Positions 1 through 4,854 of a DNA stretch of 7,605 nt are shown here, piece after piece. The translations under genes and the position numbers were made by a program. The notes under the pieces are model-generated. The model did no database searches. It saw nothing but the letters and a program-made list of their open reading frames with translations, and was not told where the DNA came from. Position 1 is the stretch's first letter. Every line of letters starts with the position of its first letter. Location of the stretch: NCBI GenBank assembly GCA_020051815.1, contig JAGVQF010000182.1, forward strand, positions 1 to 7,605, read 5' to 3'. This DNA is from Candidatus Saganbacteria bacterium (GTDB lineage: Bacteria > Margulisbacteria > WOR-1 > O2-12-FULL-45-9 > XYB2-FULL-48-7).

Positions 1-6
1 AGGAGG
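1..6 (+). promoter_or_regulatory. Shine-Dalgarno site of the first lipoprotein gene
   Basis: AGGAGG lies five bases before the ATG at 12. It is a full-strength match to the anti-Shine-Dalgarno sequence and fixes the start of the first gene. The window begins exactly here, so any promoter lies outside it. Confidence 0.9.
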
Positions 7-11
7 GAAAA

Positions 12-431
12 ATGAAAACGTTTATTTTACTGATCGTTTCAGGTCTGTTGGCAGTGATTGTTGTTGGCTGCGGTTCTTCAGGCGGCGGCTCGCAGGGAAC
101 AACTTCCATGGTCATATATCCTCCGGGAAAACCCGCAGTTGTCAGGACATCTGCGACAACCGCGGCGCTAACCTGGGAGGCAAGCACGGCAGAGGCAGTC
201 GCGGGCTATTATGTCTATCGCGGGACGACAACGGAGGGGAGCGGTTTAAGCAATATCAGCAGTACGGCCTTTTCTGTTAAAACATACAGCGACAGCGGAT
301 TGACGGCAGCCCAGGGGTATTATTATGCCGTCTGCGCCATAACTGCCACGCAAGAGGGCCAGAAGTCGACCGCGACTTACATGGAACCTCATTGCGCCGA
401 CCTGCCGATCACGATCAGCAGGGTGAAATAA
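12..431 (+). CDS. Small lipoprotein with a single fibronectin type III-like domain
   Basis: Predicted exported lipoprotein of 139 residues, function unknown. Residues 1-19 form a signal peptide: Lys at 2, then a hydrophobic stretch, ending in the lipobox V17-V18-G19-C20. The mature N-terminus would be lipidated C20, followed by a Ser/Gly linker (residues 21-27). The +2 residue is Gly, not Asp, so by the Lol rule outer-membrane sorting is expected if the host is diderm. Residues about 36-135 resemble one FN3 beta-sandwich: Pro-rich entry, the LTWEAS strand, GYYVYRG, then a YYYAV strand. The same signature (LSWTANS, GYNVYRS, YYYRLTA) occurs in the FN3 domain of the next gene, so the two are probably related by duplication. 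The next gene starts two bases after this stop, indicating an operon. FN3 domains usually act as spacers or in binding; no catalytic motif is seen. Confidence 0.92.
   Translation: MKTFILLIVSGLLAVIVVGCGSSGGGSQGTTSMVIYPPGKPAVVRTSATTAALTWEASTAEAVAGYYVYRGTTTEGSGLSNISSTAFSVKTYSDSGLTAAQGYYYAVCAITATQEGQKSTATYMEPHCADLPITISRVK
420..426 (+). promoter_or_regulatory. Shine-Dalgarno site deciding the start at 434
   Basis: AGGGTGA overlaps the last codons of the upstream gene and sits about ten bases before ATG 434. It supports 434 over the in-frame ATG at 392: starting at 392 would put 14 charged residues ahead of a normal lipoprotein signal peptide. Confidence 0.7.
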
Positions 432-433
432 CC

Positions 434-1801
434 ATGAGAAGCGCGCGGTTTATTTCGCTTCTCTCTCTTCTTTTTTTTGCTCTGGTCGCCGGTTGCGGTC
501 AGTCAAATCTTTCACCTAAAGAAAATATATCCGGGTTTGGTCTGGTTCCTATTTCCATCGATTGGCCGTCCCAAAAAGGGGCCAAGGCGATGAGAATCCC
601 GGAAAGTTCCGTCACGATCGAAGTAACCGTCTCGGCCTCCGATATGGACACCGTAACAGCCAGGATCGCATATCCGCAAACGACCGGAACGCTTGAGGTC
701 AAGGTCGGAACGAATCGCCGGATCGCCGCTGTTGCCAGGAATTCAGCCGGGACAATTGTTGCTTCGGGCGAAAGCACGGGAGTGGAAATTGTTGCCGGGA
801 CGAATCCGGCCGTTAGCCTTGTCCTGGCTGATATTGAGGCGCCTGCAACTCCCATTGGTTTGTCCACCGGTAAAACGGCGACAGCCATCACTTTAAGCTG
901 GACAGCAAACTCCGACCCTGACCTGGCCGGATATAATGTTTATCGGAGCACGACTTCCGGCTCCGGATTCACTAAGGTCAGCTCCTCGGTCGTATCGGCT
1001 AATTCTTATTCTGACACGAACGTTGTCACAGACCAGATGTATTATTACAGGCTCACAGCTGTGGATTCCTCGGCCAATGAGAGCGCGTACACAGCAGAAA
1101 TTTCCATGCTATTTGCTGTTTCTCTCGATATCGCGATCATCCTCGACAATACGGGAAGCATGAGCTCGGCGATTACCGGCACGAAAAATAGCGTTAACGC
1201 GTTCGCGGCTTCTATCGAAGCAACAGGTAAAAATGTTCGTTTCGCGCTTGTGACTTACGGAGACAGCGCGCTTCATCCAACCCCGGCTGGCACGATCACG
1301 TCAGAAAGGGGCGGGGCCTACTCTGATGCAACCAGTGAGCGGCCAATCATGTATTTTGGAACGGCAAGTTCTTTAGAAACAGTTTTAGCGAGTGTCTATG
1401 CTGATGGGGGGAGCGACTTGCCGGAAAATCCGCTCGATGCCATAAAGTGGGGATATAACAACCTCGATTGGGAATCAGGCGCGGATAAAATTTTTATTGT
1501 CATCACTGACATTAATGGCCATCAGAGTGTCGAAGCCGATACAAGCACGGATAATAAATGCACAACCACTTCGACCGAAGTTGTAACGCTATTGTCCGGC
1601 AACGCGATTGTTTATTCGGTCAGCCCAAATTATACATCCAGCCAGTCGCCATATGTGGACGTCAGGGTTTTGGCTGACGGGCTTGGAGAAGGGCGTACAA
1701 CTGCGGCCCCGAATACCGGCGGCAAATGGTATCAATTTGAGTCGAGTGGCTTTGACTTAACGACACTCGGGTTACTTGACGATATTCTGGCGAGGTATTG
1801 A
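434..1801 (+). CDS. Lipoprotein with module A, FN3 and von Willebrand factor A domains
   Basis: Predicted surface lipoprotein of 455 residues. The signal peptide with Arg at 2 and 5 ends in lipobox V18-A19-G20-C21. Residues about 33-133 are a beta-rich module (here 'module A') also found in the next gene (YPQTTGTLEVKVGTNR against YPQTVGTLEVKVGSNR). Residues about 135-225 are FN3-like. From about 230 to the end is a VWA domain. Its MIDAS-type metal site reads D238-N-T240-G-S242, a DxTxS variant of DxSxS, inside the hydrophobic strand DIAIILD. A GGSDLPE segment (325-331) matches the GGGDxPE signature of a VWA subclass, and the ITD strand ends in D359. VWA domains bind divalent metal and protein ligands, so adhesion or complex scaffolding is a reasonable inference; the ligand is unknown. 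The start at 434 was chosen for its Shine-Dalgarno site and signal peptide. The gene is flanked by lipoprotein genes at 2 and 11 bases, consistent with co-transcription. Confidence 0.94.
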   Translation: MRSARFISLLSLLFFALVAGCGQSNLSPKENISGFGLVPISIDWPSQKGAKAMRIPESSVTIEVTVSASDMDTVTARIAYPQTTGTLEVKVGTNRRIAAVARNSAGTIVASGESTGVEIVAGTNPAVSLVLADIEAPATPIGLSTGKTATAITLSWTANSDPDLAGYNVYRSTTSGSGFTKVSSSVVSANSYSDTNVVTDQMYYYRLTAVDSSANESAYTAEISMLFAVSLDIAIILDNTGSMSSAITGTKNSVNAFAASIEATGKNVRFALVTYGDSALHPTPAGTITSERGGAYSDATSERPIMYFGTASSLETVLASVYADGGSDLPENPLDAIKWGYNNLDWESGADKIFIVITDINGHQSVEADTSTDNKCTTTSTEVVTLLSGNAIVYSVSPNYTSSQSPYVDVRVLADGLGEGRTTAAPNTGGKWYQFESSGFDLTTLGLLDDILARY

Positions 1802-1807
1802 GGGGGG
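1801..1807 (+). promoter_or_regulatory. Shine-Dalgarno site deciding the start at 1813
   Basis: GAGG at 1800-1803 begins the G-run at 1801-1807 and lies nine bases before ATG 1813. It supports 1813 over an in-frame TTG at 1798, which would overlap the preceding stop and add residues before the signal peptide. Confidence 0.75.
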
Positions 1808-1812
1808 CACAA

Positions 1813-2727
1813 ATGAATAAAATTACGGCTTGCTTCACAATATTCATACTTCTTGGCTTAACGTTGATGTTTGGCTGCGGCCAGTCAAAGCCGGTCGCTG
1901 ATACAAGCGTGGGCGCGACCGGGAGCGTGCAGGTCTCGATCAATTGGCCGTTGGCCGGAAAGGCCAGGGCTGCTTCAATCCCGACCACCGCTGCTTCCAT
2001 CATTATTACAGCGTCAGGGGATGACATGACGCCGGTGAGCGCCGAAGTTACTTATCCGCAGACGGTCGGGACGCTTGAGGTAAAGGTGGGCTCGAATCGC
2101 GTCATTTCGGCAACGGCCAAAACCAGCTCCGGCGTGGTTGTCGCGACCGGGGAGGTTTCGGGAGTGACGGTAAGTTTAGGGACAAATAGCCCGGTAAGCA
2201 TTTCCTTATCGCCGCTGGCAGGGCGGAATTATTTTCCGAGTCAACCCGGGAACACACTCGCCTATAAATATTCTAATGGGGACAGCTTGGTCACAACTTT
2301 TGAAGGTGAAGAAATTGTTAGTGGGTCGATAACCGCCCAGCTAACGAAATCATACTATGTTTTTAGCGGGCAGCCCTATACGTCGGAAGCTTATTATGAC
2401 GTCACGGATTCGGGGGTTTATTATTACGGCAGTCCACAGTATCCGACAACGGAAGCGCAAGAGGTATTAAGATTTCCGTTGTCAATTGGGGAAACTTGGA
2501 TACAATGGTCAAGCGGACAATATTCAATAGCTGGTTCTATTATTAGTCAAGAGAGTATTGCCGTCACCGCCGGTATTTTTGACTGCTACAAGGTTAAATA
2601 TTCTAATTACACCGGCACAGTTGAAACATCTTCATATTATATTTGGTTTGGGAACGGGGCGGGGATCGTCAAGATAGATACCGAGCCGTCAAGCGTCGCG
2701 ATTGAACTGCAGTCGAAGAATTTTTGA
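1813..2727 (+). CDS. Two-module lipoprotein (modules A and B)
   Basis: Predicted lipoprotein of 304 residues, family not recognised. The signal peptide ends at M19-F20-G21-C22. The -3 Met and -2 Phe are unusual for a lipobox, but position, Gly and Cys fit, and the CGQS that follows is identical to the upstream lipoprotein. Residues about 35-137 are module A, shared with the upstream VWA lipoprotein. Residues about 138-304 are module B, shared with the lipoprotein at 3183-3764: YFP near its start, then DSGVYYY, FPLSIG, a V-AG-F-CYKVK strand and W-GNGAGIVK. The V-PAG-F-CY and GxGxVK pattern resembles that of DUF3108-like or similar beta-barrel lipoproteins; this is an impression, not a verified hit. 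Tyr, Ser and Gly are abundant and there is no catalytic signature. The protein links its neighbours by combining one module from each side. A 104-base gap with hairpin repeats follows. Confidence 0.94.
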   Translation: MNKITACFTIFILLGLTLMFGCGQSKPVADTSVGATGSVQVSINWPLAGKARAASIPTTAASIIITASGDDMTPVSAEVTYPQTVGTLEVKVGSNRVISATAKTSSGVVVATGEVSGVTVSLGTNSPVSISLSPLAGRNYFPSQPGNTLAYKYSNGDSLVTTFEGEEIVSGSITAQLTKSYYVFSGQPYTSEAYYDVTDSGVYYYGSPQYPTTEAQEVLRFPLSIGETWIQWSSGQYSIAGSIISQESIAVTAGIFDCYKVKYSNYTGTVETSSYYIWFGNGAGIVKIDTEPSSVAIELQSKNF

Positions 2728-2734
2728 GGAGAGG

Positions 2735-2750
2735 CGGCGAAATTTCGCCG
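2735..2750. repeat. Perfect 16-bp palindrome, possible weak terminator or processing hairpin
   Basis: CGGCGAAATTTCGCCG is a perfect inverted repeat starting seven bases after the stop at 2727. In RNA it would form a 6-bp GC-rich stem with an AAUU loop. The downstream sequence is GTTTGGGGGTTTT rather than a clean U-tract, so it is only a weak candidate for an intrinsic terminator. It could equally stabilise mRNA or be a dimeric protein-binding site. Confidence 0.5.
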
Positions 2751-2763
2751 GTTTGGGGGTTTT

Positions 2764-2790
2764 GAGCCCCTCGACAAGCTCGGGGTAAGC
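2764..2790. repeat. REP-like dispersed hairpin element
   Basis: The core CCTCGACAAGCTCGGGG (2769-2785) folds into a stem of six pairs (2769-2774 with 2780-2785, one of them G-T) and a CAAGC loop. It closely resembles the widespread intergenic repeat around TCGACAAGCTC found in many environmental bacterial genomes, whose reverse strand often mistranslates as PELVEGL. That peptide is indeed encoded on the minus strand here. Such elements are typically multicopy and noncoding; only one copy is visible in this window. Confidence 0.65.
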
Positions 2791-2818
2791 GTGGCAATGA
2801 GATTGCTGGTGAGTGGAT

Positions 2819-2825
2819 GAGGGGG
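2819..2825 (+). promoter_or_regulatory. Shine-Dalgarno site deciding the start at 2832
   Basis: GAGGGGG sits with its GAGG core nine bases before ATG 2832. The alternative ATG at 2817 overlaps this site, has only a weaker purine tract (GGTGAG) upstream, and would add MRGWG. Confidence 0.65.
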
Positions 2826-2831
2826 TGGGGA

Positions 2832-3170
2832 ATGACAAAGGAGATGAAGATCGTGGAAATGATCGAAAAGTTGATCCTTGACAGTCGTAATGAAAATCGG
2901 GAATTGTTTCAAGGGATAGACGCAAAGATTGATGGATTAGCCGATTGTGTTAACACCAGATTCGATTCTGTTGATCAGAAATTTAACTGGCTTGATAAAA
3001 AGCTCGATCGGATCGATAAGAAGCATGATATTAACGCGATGGCGCTTCACGATCTGCTGAACAGTGCCAAAGTTGAATTGAAAGATGAACTTGGCAGCAA
3101 GATCGATCAGGTTGGGGCGAAGCTTGACGAGCATATGAAACAGCCGGTAAAACAATTTAATCCATTTTAA
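2832..3170 (+). CDS. Small cytosolic coiled-coil protein
   Basis: Hydrophilic protein of 112 residues, family not recognised. There is no signal peptide, lipobox or membrane segment, in contrast to every other gene in the window, so it is probably cytoplasmic. Charged Lys/Asp/Glu residues alternate with hydrophobics at 3-4 spacing: I33, L36, V40, F44, V47, F51, L54, L58 and I61, then L72, L76, A79, L83, L87, I91, V94 and L98. This predicts two amphipathic coiled-coil segments separated near residues 64-70. DKKLDRIDKK-type repeats are typical of oligomerising or tether coiled coils. One Cys (C39) is present. The stop lies 12 bases before the next gene, and AAGGAG for that gene overlaps the stop, so the two are probably translated from one mRNA. 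The alternative start at 2817 would give 117 residues. Confidence 0.82.
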   Translation: MTKEMKIVEMIEKLILDSRNENRELFQGIDAKIDGLADCVNTRFDSVDQKFNWLDKKLDRIDKKHDINAMALHDLLNSAKVELKDELGSKIDQVGAKLDEHMKQPVKQFNPF

Positions 3171-3174
3171 GGAG
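3169..3174 (+). promoter_or_regulatory. Shine-Dalgarno site overlapping the upstream stop codon
   Basis: AAGGAG is placed eight bases before ATG 3183 and shares its first two bases with the TAA of the coiled-coil gene. This arrangement favours translational coupling of the two genes. Confidence 0.85.
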
Positions 3175-3182
3175 CGGATATA

Positions 3183-3764
3183 ATGGCAAAGAAGAGCAGC
3201 GTCTTGTTGGTGGGCTTCGGTTTGTTTGGTTTACTGATGGCTGGATGCGGATTATTACAGCCGGCGTCTAGCGGAGGCGGGCAGGGTTATTTTCCGCATG
3301 CAGATGGATATTCTTGGAGACGGACATCAGCTGATGGCGCCACCGGGGTCTCAACTTTTGAGGGGACAACACAGATAGGATCAACCACTACTCAAGTCTT
3401 TAAAGAAACTTGGATCTCGATAAGCGGAGAAGTGACCACACTCGAGACTTATATTAGAATAGATGATTCCGGCGTTTATTTTTATTCACCGTCATATCCG
3501 GACGTCTCGATAACGTATTTATCGTTCCCCTTGGAGATCGGCAAGAGTTGGCAATATGCTCCGATCTCAACCGCTGGGGTTGCAACTGTCATATCAAAAG
3601 AGACCGTTACTGTCCCGGCAGGATCTTTTGAGTGTTACGAAATTAAATCAGTTTATCCCAGCGGGGACATTTTTTATTATTGGTACGGTAATAATGCCGG
3701 ATTGGTTAAATCATCATCTAATAGTTCGACTGGTGAAGGCGTATTAGAATGGAAGAGTTTTTAA
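3183..3764 (+). CDS. Module-B lipoprotein
   Basis: Predicted lipoprotein of 193 residues. The signal peptide has Lys at 3 and 4, a long Leu/Gly/Phe core and lipobox M19-A20-G21-C22. A short linker with SSGGG follows. The rest, from about residue 36, is one copy of module B. It is collinear with the C-terminal half of the lipoprotein at 1813-2727: YFP entry, STFEG (TTFEG in the paralogue), DDSGVYFY, LSFPLEIGKSW, VPAGSFECYEIK, FYYWYGNNAGLVK, and an ending in K-S/N-F at the C-terminus. It lacks module A, so it is either the ancestral single-module form or a copy that lost its first half. The function is unknown; the fold is predicted all-beta from alternating hydrophobic and aromatic strands. 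A strong Shine-Dalgarno site fixes the start. A 199-base gap without a convincing gene follows, so the transcript may end or restart here. Confidence 0.94.
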   Translation: MAKKSSVLLVGFGLFGLLMAGCGLLQPASSGGGQGYFPHADGYSWRRTSADGATGVSTFEGTTQIGSTTTQVFKETWISISGEVTTLETYIRIDDSGVYFYSPSYPDVSITYLSFPLEIGKSWQYAPISTAGVATVISKETVTVPAGSFECYEIKSVYPSGDIFYYWYGNNAGLVKSSSNSSTGEGVLEWKSF

Positions 3765-3963
3765 ATGCAAATTGGATGAGCCCGGCTAGTGGAGGCCAAA
3801 TCGCCCGAAATATCGGCCAAAATCTGACGATATATTATTCGTGGGCGGGCTTGATCGCGAGATAAACTAAATGGATTGGGATCGGGGAGATGAGAAGAAA
3901 AATATCGTCGTTGTTAAAAATAAGGAATCAAACGGTCTGAGCGTTGGGAAGAAAGGATAAGTT
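3765..3963 (+). other. Intergenic gap with only short, doubtful ORFs
   Basis: No gene is convincing in these 199 bases. An ORF at 3749-3865 would encode 38 residues (beginning MEEFLNANWM, ending WAGLIAR), overlaps the previous stop by 16 bases and has GAAGG ten bases upstream. A second at 3871-3960 would encode 29 charged residues but has no Shine-Dalgarno site. Neither resembles a known family to me. AGCCCG (3779-3784) and CGGGCT (3846-3851) form a short distant inverted repeat. GAAAGGA at 3951-3957 is the Shine-Dalgarno site of the next gene. No clear promoter pair or U-tract terminator was found. It may be a decayed gene remnant or a 5' leader. Confidence 0.5.
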
Positions 3964-4854
3964 ATGCAAAACAAACAATTTTTAGCGATTATTATCATGG
4001 TGGTTGGAATCCCGGTCATCGGATTAATTGCCGGCTGTGCCGAAAACTATTATTCAGTTAAATCCTACTATTATCCCGACTGGACCCCGGACGGCAAAAT
4101 AATCTGTGTAAAGAAAGTCGATAATTATCGTTCTGGCGGCGGTTATCCGAGTTTCGGCGGCGCTTCGCTTTTGTCGACAAATTATTATATTACGACTATG
4201 AATGATGAGGGGACGCAGGAAGCAGATGTTAAACAGATTAATAGCTTGGACATTGTGGACGCCTCGCCTTTAGGCAATTACATTGCTTATATAGATAGTA
4301 ACTACATCAGAATATTGACTTCTGGTGGAACTGATTTTGCCAGCATTAACATTGGTGAGCCGATGGGATCACTCGATTGGTCCCCTAATGAGGATAAATT
4401 ACTATTCAGCACGAATGGTGTAAGCTGGGAATCTTTCATGATTGATATGGACGGGCAGAATAAGAGAAATCTTTTTGTTGGTATAACGCCAAGTTGGTCA
4501 AATGACGGATCGAAAATAGTCTTTAATCGATATTTTTATTCAGGTGATATCCCAGTATGGGATGGCCTATTTATATATGATGTAACTTCAGAGGTGTCAA
4601 CAAGAGTTACGAGTGGAGAGGGGGGAGACCCAAAATATTTACCAGGAGATGAGTTTATCATTTTTGACAGTGGGAGAGATTTCAATATAAAGGAGAAGAA
4701 TGTTTTAACAGATGAAACAGTGCAAATATTGGATGAAGAAGTCTTTTTCCCTCGCTGGTCTCCATTAAATATAAAAATACTTTATGGTGCCGGGGCAAAT
4801 CAAGGGATATGGACGTCTAAAACAGACGGAAACGATTTTAAGCAGTTAAAATGA
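3964..4854 (+). CDS. Lipoprotein with a six-repeat TolB-like beta-propeller
   Basis: Predicted lipoprotein of 296 residues. The signal peptide ends in lipobox I22-A23-G24-C25. The mature part holds six repeats of the PD40/TolB type (x-W-S-P-D-G-x-x-I-x-F), counted by eye: PDWTPDGKIICV (38-49), DASPLGNYIAYI (99-110), LDWSPNEDKLLF (137-148), PSWSNDGSKIVF (176-187), PKYLPGDEFIIF (223-234) and PRWSPLNIKILY (263-274). Spacing is about 38-47 residues. Six repeats agree with a complete six-bladed propeller occupying the whole mature protein. Such propellers bind proteins or carbohydrates and are not usually catalytic. This is not TolB itself: the N-terminal TolB domain is absent and the protein is a lipoprotein. 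Its stop overlaps the next start as ATGA, so it is probably made together with the secreted lipase and could anchor or regulate it; that role is inference. Confidence 0.94.
   Translation: MQNKQFLAIIIMVVGIPVIGLIAGCAENYYSVKSYYYPDWTPDGKIICVKKVDNYRSGGGYPSFGGASLLSTNYYITTMNDEGTQEADVKQINSLDIVDASPLGNYIAYIDSNYIRILTSGGTDFASINIGEPMGSLDWSPNEDKLLFSTNGVSWESFMIDMDGQNKRNLFVGITPSWSNDGSKIVFNRYFYSGDIPVWDGLFIYDVTSEVSTRVTSGEGGDPKYLPGDEFIIFDSGRDFNIKEKNVLTDETVQILDEEVFFPRWSPLNIKILYGAGANQGIWTSKTDGNDFKQLK

Noticed and set aside
392..433. Alternative upstream ATG at 392 for the VWA lipoprotein
   Set aside because: It would place 14 mainly polar residues before a standard signal peptide, and ATG 434 has its own Shine-Dalgarno site.
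499..891. Long minus-strand frame opposite the VWA lipoprotein
   Set aside because: It lies wholly within a gene with clear domains on the plus strand, has no recognisable domain and no supporting context.
1798..1812. TTG start for the two-module lipoprotein
   Set aside because: It adds five residues before the signal peptide and overlaps the previous stop; ATG 1813 has a well-placed Shine-Dalgarno site.
2637..2925. Two overlapping minus-strand frames across the intergenic gap
   Set aside because: They read through the REP-like element (giving the typical PELVEGL mistranslation) and into flanking genes; they look like noise.
3779..3851. Distant inverted repeat AGCCCG/CGGGCT as a riboswitch or terminator
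   Set aside because: Only six pairs over a 61-base loop, with no conserved core or U-tract; chance can explain it.
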